Assembly: GCF_001563665.1 (NCBI RefSeq) | Contig: NZ_KQ961857.1 | Span: forward strand, 110,640-174,639 | Direction of reading: 5' to 3' | DNA length: 64,000 nucleotides | DNA from: Gardnerella vaginalis | GTDB taxonomy: Bacteria > Actinomycetota > Actinomycetes > Actinomycetales > Bifidobacteriaceae | Shown: piece after piece, positions 44,567 through 54,621 of the stretch | Position numbering within the stretch: the stretch's first letter is position 1 | How the letters are laid out: the number at the start of each line of letters is the position of its first letter | Program-made: the position numbers and the translations under genes | Notes under the pieces: model-generated | Seen by the model: the letters and a program-made list of their open reading frames with translations, nothing else | Database searches by the model: none | What the model was told of the DNA's origin: nothing

Positions 44567-46816
44567 ATGGCTTCGACTGGACGTTTTACGTTGCCAAGCG
44601 AATCAAACTTCGCAGAAAAAACCAAGCAGCTCGCGGAATTATGGGGCGCAGATGCCATTCGCAATTCAGATGGAACTCAATTAGATAAAGAAGTTCTTAG
44701 CTTAGGTAAAAAAATCTACAGCGCTTACTTCCCTACTCGCGCACACAACGAATGGATTACTCTACACATGGATGAAACTCCGCAAGTCTACTTATTAAGT
44801 GAAAGGGTACTTGCGGAATCAAATAACACAACCATCCCTCTTATGGAACATTTCTTCAATGAGCAACTAACTCCAAATTATGATGCAAATCCTCATAAAT
44901 ATTGGGAAGTAATCGACCGTACTACAGGAGAAATAGTACCTTGCGAATCTTGGAGAGTAGAAAAATCAACTCATAGCGTAATAGTAGATAACACTATTGC
45001 AATGCATGAATACACTGCTTCATTCCTTGCATATATTATTTGGGATCCTGTTGAAATGTATAATCACCTCACAAATAATTGGGGAGATAAAGAGCACGAG
45101 ATTCCATTTGATATTTATCATGAAAAAACTCGCGATTTCGTTATGCGAACATTTGAGAAATGGCTAGAAGATAATCCTCAAACAGATGTTGTGCGATTCA
45201 CTACATTCTTCTATCAATTCACTCTGCTTTTCGATGAATCACACAGAGAAAAAGTAGTTGATTGGTTCGGATGCTCTTGCACAGTTTCACCTGAAGCACT
45301 TGACGATTTTGAAAAAGAATACGGGTATAGACTTAGACCTGAAGATTTCGTGGATGCAGGATCATACAATTCCGCATGGCGTTGCCCGCGTAAAGCTCAA
45401 CGTGATTGGATTGACTTCACAACACGATTCGTGCGCAAAAACGTAAAAACAATGGTAGACATGGCTCATGCTCATGGCAAAGAAGCAATGATGTTCCTTG
45501 GCGACCAGTGGATTGGAACAGAGCCATATAAAGAAGGATTTGACGAACTTGGACTTGACGCTGTAGTTGGATCAATTGGAGATGGAACTACAACTCGCAT
45601 GATTGCAGACATTCCAGGCGTCAAATACACTGAAGGCAGATTCCTTCCTTACTTCTTCCCAGATACTTTCTATGAAGGAAATGATCCTAGCATTGAAGGT
45701 TTAGACAATTGGCGTAAAGCTCGTAGAGCTATTCTTCGCTCCCCGATTTCTCGAATGGGATACGGCGGATACTTATCTTTAGCTGCAAAATTCCCTAAGT
45801 TTGTAGATACTGTTACAAATATTGCAAACGAATTCCGCGATATTCATGATAGAACTCACGGACATGCAGCTGAAGGCGAATTAAATGTTGCTATTCTAAA
45901 CGCTTGGGGAAGCATGCGTTCTTGGATGGCGTACACTGTTGCACACGCACTTCCAAACAAGCAAACATATTCATACTACGGAATTCTCGAAGCGCTTTCA
46001 GGAATGAGAGTGAATGTAAAATTCATTAGTTTTGAAGATGTATTAGCTCACGGAATAGATAGCGATATTGACGTAGTTGTTACAGGAGGTCCTGTAAATA
46101 CTTCATACAGCGGCGGAGAAGTTTGGAAGAATCCTCAACTCGTTGAAACTTTGCGTCAATGGGTTCTAAATGGAGGAGGATTGATTGGCGTTGGCGAACC
46201 AAGCTCATATTATCAGCCAAACGATACTCGATTCTTCAAACTAGCTGATGTTTTCGGAGTTGATGAAGAAAGATTCCAGACTCTTTCAATTGACAAGTAC
46301 TTCCCTGCTTTAGTTAGCAAACACTTCATAACTCAAGATATACCAACAAGTGAAAGCCAAATCGAACAAGCCAATAGCAAACGCGCTATTGCTTTGAGTG
46401 GCTGCGGTGGCGGACAACCTGCTTCGTTAAATGATATTGATTTTGGTGAAGTGATTTTAAACACATACCCTATTAACGAAAAGGTTGAAATTTTGCGAGC
46501 AGATAATGGAGAAGTTCAGCTTGCAACTAATAACTATGGAAAAGGAAGAGGAGTATATATTTCTGGGCTTCCTTATTCTGCTGTAAATGCTCGTCTTTTG
46601 GAACGCATACTCTTCTATGCATGCCATAAAGAAGATTGCTACGCAGCATGGAGTTCAACTAATCCAGAGTGCGAAGTAGCTCACTTCCCAGAAGATAACA
46701 TGTATTGCGTTATCAACAACACAGATAAACCGCAAGATACTACCGTACAACGAGCTGATGGCACTCTTGATCAATTCCATCTTGATTCAAGCGCCATTAA
46801 ATGGCAAACATTGTAG
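44567..46816 (+). CDS. lnpA: 1,3-beta-galactosyl-N-acetylhexosamine phosphorylase (GH112)
   Basis: A 749-residue GH112 enzyme that cleaves lacto-N-biose or galacto-N-biose with phosphate to galactose-1-phosphate and GlcNAc or GalNAc, inside the cell. It is very close to the Bifidobacterium longum enzyme from memory (TGRFTLPSESNFAEKTKQL, YFPTRAHNEWITLHMDETP). The catalytic acid Asp313 falls exactly in MMFLGDQWIGTEPY. A TIM-barrel N-terminal part is followed by a Rossmann-like middle (DVVVTGGPVNTSYSGG) and a C-terminal beta domain. It is the first gene of the cluster, with GAAAGGA upstream of the ATG. The residues ~570-620 (IPTSESQIEQANSKRAI) are the most diverged. Confidence 0.97.
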   Translation: MASTGRFTLPSESNFAEKTKQLAELWGADAIRNSDGTQLDKEVLSLGKKIYSAYFPTRAHNEWITLHMDETPQVYLLSERVLAESNNTTIPLMEHFFNEQLTPNYDANPHKYWEVIDRTTGEIVPCESWRVEKSTHSVIVDNTIAMHEYTASFLAYIIWDPVEMYNHLTNNWGDKEHEIPFDIYHEKTRDFVMRTFEKWLEDNPQTDVVRFTTFFYQFTLLFDESHREKVVDWFGCSCTVSPEALDDFEKEYGYRLRPEDFVDAGSYNSAWRCPRKAQRDWIDFTTRFVRKNVKTMVDMAHAHGKEAMMFLGDQWIGTEPYKEGFDELGLDAVVGSIGDGTTTRMIADIPGVKYTEGRFLPYFFPDTFYEGNDPSIEGLDNWRKARRAILRSPISRMGYGGYLSLAAKFPKFVDTVTNIANEFRDIHDRTHGHAAEGELNVAILNAWGSMRSWMAYTVAHALPNKQTYSYYGILEALSGMRVNVKFISFEDVLAHGIDSDIDVVVTGGPVNTSYSGGEVWKNPQLVETLRQWVLNGGGLIGVGEPSSYYQPNDTRFFKLADVFGVDEERFQTLSIDKYFPALVSKHFITQDIPTSESQIEQANSKRAIALSGCGGGQPASLNDIDFGEVILNTYPINEKVEILRADNGEVQLATNNYGKGRGVYISGLPYSAVNARLLERILFYACHKEDCYAAWSSTNPECEVAHFPEDNMYCVINNTDKPQDTTVQRADGTLDQFHLDSSAIKWQTL

Positions 46817-46855
46817 ATTTTCTCAACGCAACACACTCTACAATGGTTTGTCACT

Positions 46856-46897
46856 ACACATTGAGCTGCTTGCAATGCAGCTTGTAGCTCAATGTGT
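46856..46897 (+). repeat. Long hairpin between lnpA and nahK
   Basis: ACACATTGAGCT (46856-46867) and its exact complement (46886-46897) enclose an 18-base interior that can pair in part. It is followed by TTATTTAAAAAGGAATTATT and the nahK start, with no T-run. It is probably an intercistronic hairpin that protects or processes the mRNA or lowers nahK expression; a partial terminator is possible. Confidence 0.85.
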
Positions 46898-46904
46898 TAT
46901 TTAA

Positions 46905-48002
<1,098 letters not shown>

Positions 48003-48093
48003 ATTATTGAATAACAATAATAAATATAAAACTTATTCAAAATCACAAAAAGAAGCGCGTTTTAGAAGATTAAAAGTAATTGGTGCAAATGAT

Positions 48094-48140
48094 TTTGTTG
48101 GTTGTATATAAGCTTTTATAAAACGCATGCAACCAACAAA
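48094..48140 (+). repeat. Inverted repeat between nahK and galT
   Basis: TTTGTTGGTTG (48094-48104) and its exact complement CAACCAACAAA (48130-48140) flank 25 A+T-rich bases. It lies 37 bp before the galT start. It could be an intercistronic hairpin, a LacI- or ROK-type operator, or a leader of an internal promoter; the sequence does not tell which. Confidence 0.8.
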
Positions 48141-48176
48141 GTCGTTCATAAAGTGATACAAACAAAGAGGCGTATT

Positions 48177-49748
48177 ATGACAGTTGCATTGAATTCTGTG
48201 TATGAAAGTATTGATGAGCTTATTGACTTTGCACAAAAATCATTGAATCTTGATCCACTTGATGCAAATATTACGAAGAATCGCATTTTTGCATTATTTA
48301 ATTTAGATTCTTATAAATCATCTTCTTTAGATAAGCAAAAAAGCATTGAAGAAGACGAAGATTACAAAGCGAGATCAAAAGAAGACTCAGAATGTGCAGA
48401 AGGCGCAAGTAATTCTTCAATTGATGATATTTTAAATCGTTTCTTCCAAGCAGCTTATAATGCGAATCTTCTCGATCCAAGCGAAGAAGATACGTATAGC
48501 GATACGATTATGGGATTATTAAGCGCGAACCCTTCTAAAATACAGCAACTTTTTGAGCAAACTAAGAAAAAAGAAGGCTCTAGTGCCGCTCAACAATGGT
48601 TTTACAACTATTGCGTAAATAATACTTATGTTAAACAAGCTGCTTTAAAGAAAAATATTCGATTTAACTCACATAATCTCATAATTACTATCAATTTAGC
48701 TAAGCCTGAATTTAAGAATATGAGTAAAGCAGCAAGCGGAAATAGCGTATCTGGAGGATATCCTAAATGCACTATTTGCCGAGAAAATGAAGGATTCGCA
48801 GGTAGAAATAAACGCACTCTGCGCACGCTATCTCTAAATCTTGGCGGAAAAGAGTGGTTCTGGCAATTCTCCCCTTACGGATACTTCAATCAACATGGAA
48901 TATGCGTAAATTCACAACATACTCCTATGGTTGTCAATCGCAATACTTTTGTTAATTTGCTTGATTTTGTAGACGAATTTCCACATTACTTCTTAGGATG
49001 CAATGCAGCACTTCCTAGAATTGGCGGATCAGTTCTTGCTCATGATCATTACCAAGGAGGTGGAGAGCATATGCCTATGCATCATGCTCCGGCGTTAAAA
49101 ACTCTCCACCTTGAAAATTATAAAGATACAATACTTGAAGTTTTAGATTGGCCTGGAACTGCTATACGAGTCGTGTCTAAAAATAGAGAAAACATTATTG
49201 AAGTATGTGATTATATACGTAAAGCATGGGTAGATTACGATAATCCTAAGTTAAACATTTCTTCAAAAGATGAGAATCAAAATCCTCAATCAGCTTTATC
49301 TCCAAGCGTTATTAAAACAGCGCGCGGATACGAGATGAATCTCATATTCCGAAATAACGCTGTAAGCAATGAGTACCCTGATGGGATTTTCCACGCTCAT
49401 CCTGAATATTATGCTGTAAAACAAGAGCCTATTGGACTAATCGAAGCTCAAGGATTATTTATACTTCCGGGAAGATTAGTGAAACAACTTGATGAAATTG
49501 AAAGAGCTTTAGAATACGGCAAAGATGCGAAACTTCCAGAAGACGAGTCTGAGTTTAAACTCGTATGGGATGAATTGCGTGAAACTCTACAAGGAAATAC
49601 AGATAAGAATGTTATTAAAAATGCTATTCGAGAAGAACTTGCAAGCATATGCGAACGCATTCTAATAAATACAGCTGTGTTCAAAAATAAGCAAGATCTT
49701 ATTGTTTTCCTTAATTCTTTAGGATTTATGCAAGAAAACGAAAAATAA
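48177..49748 (+). CDS. galT: UDP-glucose-hexose-1-phosphate uridylyltransferase (GalT type 2, LnpC)
   Basis: A 523-residue enzyme from ATG 48177, supported by AAAGAGG six bases upstream; an in-frame upstream ATG at 48102 lies inside the inverted repeat and is less likely. It moves UMP between UDP-glucose and galactose-1-phosphate or HexNAc-1-phosphate. It matches the Firmicutes-type GalT family used in the lnp cluster: CTICRENEGFAGR, FQFSPYGYFNQHGI-like WQFSPYGYFNQHGICV, GSVLAHDHYQGGGEHMPMH (active-site His triad) and EYPDGIFHAHPEYY. The first ~100 residues contain a Ser/Glu-rich insert (EEDEDYKARSKEDSE, ~55-75). It connects LnpA and NahK products to the Leloir pathway. galE is not in this cluster. 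Confidence 0.94.
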   Translation: MTVALNSVYESIDELIDFAQKSLNLDPLDANITKNRIFALFNLDSYKSSSLDKQKSIEEDEDYKARSKEDSECAEGASNSSIDDILNRFFQAAYNANLLDPSEEDTYSDTIMGLLSANPSKIQQLFEQTKKKEGSSAAQQWFYNYCVNNTYVKQAALKKNIRFNSHNLIITINLAKPEFKNMSKAASGNSVSGGYPKCTICRENEGFAGRNKRTLRTLSLNLGGKEWFWQFSPYGYFNQHGICVNSQHTPMVVNRNTFVNLLDFVDEFPHYFLGCNAALPRIGGSVLAHDHYQGGGEHMPMHHAPALKTLHLENYKDTILEVLDWPGTAIRVVSKNRENIIEVCDYIRKAWVDYDNPKLNISSKDENQNPQSALSPSVIKTARGYEMNLIFRNNAVSNEYPDGIFHAHPEYYAVKQEPIGLIEAQGLFILPGRLVKQLDEIERALEYGKDAKLPEDESEFKLVWDELRETLQGNTDKNVIKNAIREELASICERILINTAVFKNKQDLIVFLNSLGFMQENEK

Positions 49749-49823
49749 AATTATGTAAAAATGCATATGAATTAGGTACAAAATGACGTGCTTAAACTAT
49801 GCAAAATATAGAAAAGAGCTGTT

Positions 49824-50777
49824 ATGAATATGCAAATGCCGAATAGAGATCATAATTTAACGATAGGGATTGATATTGGCGGTACAAAAATTGAAGGCAT
49901 TGTTATTGATGAGAATAATAACGTGCTTAAAGAATTAAGAATACCCTCTAGAATCGGCGAAAAACAGGTTGTAGATGATATTACGCGTGTAGCTAAAGAG
50001 TTATCTGAAACTCCTATACCTGTTGGAATCGGTATTCCAGGGCAAGTTAATTGGAATACTGGATGCGTAAAAAACGTTGTCAATTTAGGTATTACTACTT
50101 TAGAATTAGGCTCTGAAGTTTGCGCTAAATATGGCGCTAGCGTTCATGTTGAAAACGATGTAAATGCAGCAGCACTTGGAGCTGCTAGTTTAGTTTACGA
50201 GAACAATACTTTCGAGAATATCAATACTGAGAATTGTGATTCAACAGTAGTTATGCTTAATTTTGGCACAGGATTAGCAGCTGGTGTTGTGAAATCCGGA
50301 AGAGCTTTACATGGTTTTAGTGGAGCTTACGGAGAAATCGGACATATACCAGTAGACGCAAATATGTTCGATTGCCCTTGCGGACAAAAAGGATGCTTAG
50401 AAACAGTTGCTTCCGGAGGTGCAATATCTCGCTTATGGCCTTACGCGAATCCAGCTATGCCAGATTTGATCTCGAAAGCTGAAGATGGGAATCCTCAAGC
50501 AAAACGAGTGCTAGATATGGTTGTTCACGCAATGGTTGATGCTGTACAAATCGTTGTACACGCTTACGATCCGCAAATTATTGCTATTGGCGGTGGAGTT
50601 GCAAGAACTGGCGAGAAGTTGCTTAAAATTATTTGCGAAGAGCTTAACAATCGCGCTAGTACTTGCCCATTTTTACAAAGCTTGAATGTTACTAAAAGAC
50701 TTGTGCTTGTGCCATCTAATCAGCCTGTTGGAGCACTAGGAGCTGCTATATCTGCTCGCATAAACAATTTAGCTTAA
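49824..50777 (+). CDS. ROK-family sugar kinase (candidate NagK or glucokinase)
   Basis: A 317-residue ROK kinase with no DNA-binding domain. The phosphate-1 loop is IGIDIGGTKIEGIVID; the substrate site has ENDVNAAALGAA (catalytic Asp) and GEIGHIPVDANMF; the zinc motif is CPCGQKGCLETVASG; the second phosphate loop is IIAIGGGVARTG. It phosphorylates a hexose or N-acetylhexosamine at C6. Being the last gene of the lnp cluster, 75 bp after galT, it could phosphorylate GlcNAc not taken by NahK. The glucokinase alternative remains open. RBS is AAAGAGC before ATG 49824; a shorter start at the fourth residue (MPNRDHN) is possible. Confidence 0.85.
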   Translation: MNMQMPNRDHNLTIGIDIGGTKIEGIVIDENNNVLKELRIPSRIGEKQVVDDITRVAKELSETPIPVGIGIPGQVNWNTGCVKNVVNLGITTLELGSEVCAKYGASVHVENDVNAAALGAASLVYENNTFENINTENCDSTVVMLNFGTGLAAGVVKSGRALHGFSGAYGEIGHIPVDANMFDCPCGQKGCLETVASGGAISRLWPYANPAMPDLISKAEDGNPQAKRVLDMVVHAMVDAVQIVVHAYDPQIIAIGGGVARTGEKLLKIICEELNNRASTCPFLQSLNVTKRLVLVPSNQPVGALGAAISARINNLA

Positions 50778-50798
50778 TTGTAATACTTGCACATTTTA

Positions 50799-50838
50799 TA
50801 AGATTTTCCTGTTTAACGCAGATTAACTCAAAATCTTA
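50799..50838 (+). terminator. A+T-rich hairpin after the lnp cluster
   Basis: TAAGATTTT (50799-50807) and its exact complement (50830-50838) flank 22 bases, 20 bp beyond the ROK kinase stop. No T-run follows on the plus strand. It may weakly terminate the cluster; it could also act on dnaG coming from the other side. Confidence 0.45.
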
Positions 50839-50885
50839 AAGCAAGCGGTTGCAGGCGCAAATAATTAAGACCAACTGATTTTATA

Positions 50886-50909
50886 TTAGTTAGTTAGTTA
50901 GTTAGTTAG
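50886..50909. repeat. (TTAG)6 microsatellite spanning the dnaG stop codon
   Basis: Six perfect TTAG units, plus a diverged TCAG, overlap the last codon and stop (50902-50904) of dnaG. Because a stop arises within the first two units, gain or loss of distal units would not change the protein. It is the shortest-period repeat in the window. Confidence 0.95.
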
Positions 50910-53082
50910 TCAGAGATCTAAGATTTTTGCGCTCAGCTTCCATAGAGCTAATTTCCCCAAGAAGATTTAGTTTCTCCTTGCAATCAGGTAATTTTGACAT
51001 TCGAATTTTAGCGGCACCAATTCTACGCATATATCCAATGTCTAAAAGTTTAATAAGCAACTCGTTAGCGTATTGCGACTCACTTTCACTTGGTCTTCTC
51101 AGAGTATCTGCAGGAGAACCAATGTTTTGAGCATTTTGAGCATTTTGAGCATTTTGACTGTTCGCGATGGTCTGACTTTGTACTTGATTAGCATAAGCGC
51201 TAAATCCAATAGACGCGTTGTAATCTTCTCTTTTAGAAATCGCAAGCGGCAATGGTGTAACAGCAAGCTCTGTAATAACAGGTTCAAGAACAGGTCCACC
51301 AGCTTTCATTAGCTTATGTAACCAAAGCCCTTGAGTTATATTTGGATCAGGGAACCCATCTGCAGCTATAAAAGCTTGAAAAAGCGTTCTGAAAATTGGA
51401 GTAATAAAATTATTTAAAGTCAAACGCGAAAGTAGCGATTCTTGAAAAGCTAAAGGCATTTGAACTAACACAGACATAAATTGCTGCTCACACATGAAAA
51501 CTGTGTCGTCAATTCGATAATAGCTTTGTGAATGATATGCTTCTCGCATAATATTCAATCGTTCTGCAGGATTCATAAATTTTTGAGAAACAGAATTTAC
51601 AGCAGATCCTCCAGAAAACGCAGATGCAGACGCAGATGCTGAAGAATATGAAGATTGCGACTCGAATCTTGGAGCGTAAGCATCCTCTGTTTTAATATGA
51701 AGTCGTCTTCTCGCGGATTCAACTTCACGGCGCATAATAGTCAAATCAATTCCAATAAATCTCGCTGCTTTACGCGTATACATATCTAGCAAGGATCTAT
51801 CTCTAATTTGCGCGACCAATGGCGAAACAGCCTTTACAGCTCCCATTTGACCAGTTGCAAAAGTTGTGTCAAATTTACGTATAACAGTGTTGATAACGAA
51901 ATCATAAAGCGGACTAGCGCTAGAAATCAGCGCTCGAACTGCTTCATCACCTCTTTGAATACGCAAATCACAAGGATCTAAATTATTATCTGCAACCGCA
52001 ACAAAAGTTTGAGTTAAAAACGCTGAATCTAAGCCGAAAGCATGAATTGCAGCTTTCTGACCTGCAGCATCCCCATCAAAAGTAAAAACAATTCGCGAAC
52101 TTACATTTTGACCTTTAACTTTAAGAGGACCAACAAGCTGAATACCACCTAAAGAATCGTCCGCTATTAAGCGCCTAACCATTTTCGCATGTTCAACGCC
52201 AAAAGCAGTACCGCAAGTTGCCACAGCAGTATCAATTCCAGCTAAATGGCAAGCCATAACATCTGTATATCCTTCAACTATCACAACTTGTCGTTTTTCT
52301 ACAATATTTGGTTTTGCTATATCAATGCCATACAAAACTTGATTTTTACGATAAAGCGATGTGTCGGGAGTATTTATATATTTCGCGCTAATAGAATCAT
52401 CATCATAAAGTTTTCTAGCACCAAATCCAAGAGTTCTGCCTGTAGAATCTCGAATTGGCCATGTAAGACGACCTCTAAAATAATCATAAATTCCGCGCTG
52501 AGATGATCTAGCTAAACCTGCATCTAATAATTCTTGATGCGTGAAACCACGTGAAGATAAGTATCGAACAAGATTATCCCAACCTTGTAAAGCATATCCG
52601 CAACCAAATCTTTCACATTGAGCTTGAGTAAAATTACGACCTGCTAATAGTTTGCGCGCAAAAGAGGCTTCAGGAATAAGCAGATTTTTAACGAAAAATT
52701 CTTGAGCAGCATCATTTGCTTCTAGCAAACGCGCGCGCTTAGTTGAAACATGAGATTTATCTTTATCGTCTTTAGAATTATCATAATGCAATTCTATGTG
52801 ATATTTATCTGCTAATAATTCAACAGCTTCACGAAAATCAATATTCTCTTTTTGCTCAACATAATCGAATACATCTCCGCCTAAACCACAACCAAAACAA
52901 TGCCAAACACCTAAAGAAGGACGAACATTAAAACTTGGAGTTTTTTCGTCATGAAAAGGGCAAAGACCTACAAAAGAACCAATTCCAGCAGTTTTTAATG
53001 TAACAGTTGCAGAGATAATGTCATATAAATCTGCTACCCCACGCACGCGCTCAACGTCTTTTTGTGAAATGATTCCTGCCAT
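50902..53082 (-). CDS. dnaG: DNA primase
   Basis: A 726-residue primase that makes RNA primers at replication forks. The N-terminal CHC2 zinc finger (~40-65) is LCPFHDEKTPSF plus WHCFGCGLGGDVFDYVE. The Toprim core has VVIVEGYTDVMACHLAGI (~267) and FTFDGDAAGQKAAIHAF (~331). The C-terminal helicase-binding part (~560-726) is interrupted by low-complexity inserts: SSASASASAFSGGS (~490) and NAQNAQNAQN (~645). A loop just before FTFDGD (SLGGIQLVGPLKVKGQ) seems to be an insertion. The (TTAG)6 repeat covers its stop codon. It is followed by the divergent end of the lnp cluster. Confidence 0.96.
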   Translation of the reverse strand: MAGIISQKDVERVRGVADLYDIISATVTLKTAGIGSFVGLCPFHDEKTPSFNVRPSLGVWHCFGCGLGGDVFDYVEQKENIDFREAVELLADKYHIELHYDNSKDDKDKSHVSTKRARLLEANDAAQEFFVKNLLIPEASFARKLLAGRNFTQAQCERFGCGYALQGWDNLVRYLSSRGFTHQELLDAGLARSSQRGIYDYFRGRLTWPIRDSTGRTLGFGARKLYDDDSISAKYINTPDTSLYRKNQVLYGIDIAKPNIVEKRQVVIVEGYTDVMACHLAGIDTAVATCGTAFGVEHAKMVRRLIADDSLGGIQLVGPLKVKGQNVSSRIVFTFDGDAAGQKAAIHAFGLDSAFLTQTFVAVADNNLDPCDLRIQRGDEAVRALISSASPLYDFVINTVIRKFDTTFATGQMGAVKAVSPLVAQIRDRSLLDMYTRKAARFIGIDLTIMRREVESARRRLHIKTEDAYAPRFESQSSYSSASASASAFSGGSAVNSVSQKFMNPAERLNIMREAYHSQSYYRIDDTVFMCEQQFMSVLVQMPLAFQESLLSRLTLNNFITPIFRTLFQAFIAADGFPDPNITQGLWLHKLMKAGGPVLEPVITELAVTPLPLAISKREDYNASIGFSAYANQVQSQTIANSQNAQNAQNAQNIGSPADTLRRPSESESQYANELLIKLLDIGYMRRIGAAKIRMSKLPDCKEKLNLLGEISSMEAERKNLRSLTN

Positions 53083-53125
53083 AATGTTTACTCTATCTTA
53101 AGGCTTATAACTAGACGCATGTCAA

Positions 53126-54409
53126 TTAACATAATGCAGCATGAAGAGTTGTAGCAGATCCGTCCGTAAGACTTGCAACTTGATCTATTGCCACTCTTAA
53201 ACGCTCATCATCGTTAGTGCACTCGTTCCAATCATCCACAAAAACTGGTTCCATAGCATCGTGCGGACGAGGAGATTTACTCATAAAAACTTCTACTAAA
53301 TCAGTAATAATTTTCTGCTCACGCCTATAAAACTCGCGCTCACGCGGAGCAATTATAAAATGAACTGCTAAACTTTTTAGCATAACCATTTCATAACTTG
53401 TATCTTCTGGAACAACAACATTCGCACGATATCTAATTAACGCACCTTTACCATATTGTTCACGAGTAGCTCGCTCAACAGAAATTGCAAAACGACCTAT
53501 AAGCATACTTGTTATATTCTTTAACTTAGCTAAAGATCTTCGAGAACCATCAAAATTTTCAGGGAATACATTAAGCTTACGCAAACGTTGAAAAGCGGCT
53601 AAAAGCTTATCGCAATCCCATTGTTTTCCATACCACTCGTGAGTTTCTTCAATAACACTATCTGCTAAAGAAGGATCATCTACACTACGAGGATTAAAAG
53701 CACCTACAACAATTGCATCTTCAATATCATGCACGCTGTAAGCAATATCGTCTGAAAGATCCATTATTTGACATTCCATTGGACGAGCCTCAAGAGGTGC
53801 TCCAATTTTAAGCCATTCAAACACATCAGTATCGTCTGGATAAACACAGAATTTATCATCACGCTCACCTTTATCGTGAGCTTTCGCTTCTTTAAGACTC
53901 CAAGGGTACTTCACAGTAGCATCCAATGCTGCGCGCGTAAGATTAACTCCTGCACTACGACCATCTTCATTAAAAACTTTAGTTTCTAAACGCGTCAGAA
54001 GACGAAGAGTTTGAGCGTTGCCTTCAAAACCACCAATATTTTTTGCGATTCCAGCAAGAACACGCTCGCCGTTATGCCCGAAAGGAGGATGCCCTAAATC
54101 ATGCGACAAGCACGCGCAATCAACTACATCCGGATCACAACCAAGCATTGCAGCAATCTGTCTACCAATTTGTGCGACTTCTAGAGTGTGAGTTAAACGA
54201 GTGCGCGCAAAATCATCTGAACCTGCAACAAGAACTTGACTTTTAGCACCTAAACGTCTAAGAGCTGAGGAATGAATTATTCTAGCACGATCGCGCTCAA
54301 ATGGAGTACGAACTCGCGTATGATGAGGCTCACTCGCCCATCGCTCAGTATCATGCAAATCATATTCTCCAACAACTTCATTATCTGAAGCAATCACTTC
54401 ATTGCACAT
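53126..54409 (-). CDS. dgt: dGTPase-like deoxynucleoside triphosphohydrolase
   Basis: A 427-residue HD-domain enzyme that hydrolyses dGTP (or other dNTPs) to the nucleoside and triphosphate. The HD motif is seen as RTRLTHTLEVAQIGRQIA, CLSHDLGHPPFGHNGE (HD pair) and MDLSDDIAYSVHDIEDA (metal Asp). The N-terminus has RTPFERDRARIIHSSALRRLGAKSQV, standard for the actinobacterial dGTPase-like group. It precedes dnaG with a 43-bp gap, in line with the usual dgt-dnaG order. ATG 54409 gives the usual length. Dnt substrate preference is unknown. Confidence 0.94.
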   Translation of the reverse strand: MCNEVIASDNEVVGEYDLHDTERWASEPHHTRVRTPFERDRARIIHSSALRRLGAKSQVLVAGSDDFARTRLTHTLEVAQIGRQIAAMLGCDPDVVDCACLSHDLGHPPFGHNGERVLAGIAKNIGGFEGNAQTLRLLTRLETKVFNEDGRSAGVNLTRAALDATVKYPWSLKEAKAHDKGERDDKFCVYPDDTDVFEWLKIGAPLEARPMECQIMDLSDDIAYSVHDIEDAIVVGAFNPRSVDDPSLADSVIEETHEWYGKQWDCDKLLAAFQRLRKLNVFPENFDGSRRSLAKLKNITSMLIGRFAISVERATREQYGKGALIRYRANVVVPEDTSYEMVMLKSLAVHFIIAPREREFYRREQKIITDLVEVFMSKSPRPHDAMEPVFVDDWNECTNDDERLRVAIDQVASLTDGSATTLHAALC

Positions 54410-54430
54410 TTAATTCACACTCCATTACAA

Positions 54431-54621
54431 ATCTAATCCACACTACACGGTTCACTGCAGATTTAATCCACACTACACGCTTTATTGCAGATTTAATACA
54501 TCTTCGCTATTTAAACTTACATAAAACTAAGACTATTGTTGTTTTACTAGGCTGTACTTATATAAGGCTTAGTCTAGATAAGGTTGCTCTTATATAAGAC
54601 TTAGCTCATATAAGGCTTAGC
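54431..54621. repeat. Tandem 30-bp and shorter degenerate repeats between alr and dgt
   Basis: A 30-bp unit (ATYTAATCCACACTACACG plus 11 bases ending in TGCAG) occurs at 54431-54460 and 54461-54490, with a third partial copy to 54500. Between ~54550 and 54621, units around CATATAAGGCTTAG repeat three times with an ~18-bp period up to the alr stop. The whole gap after alr is therefore repetitive, with no clear terminator. Confidence 0.75.
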
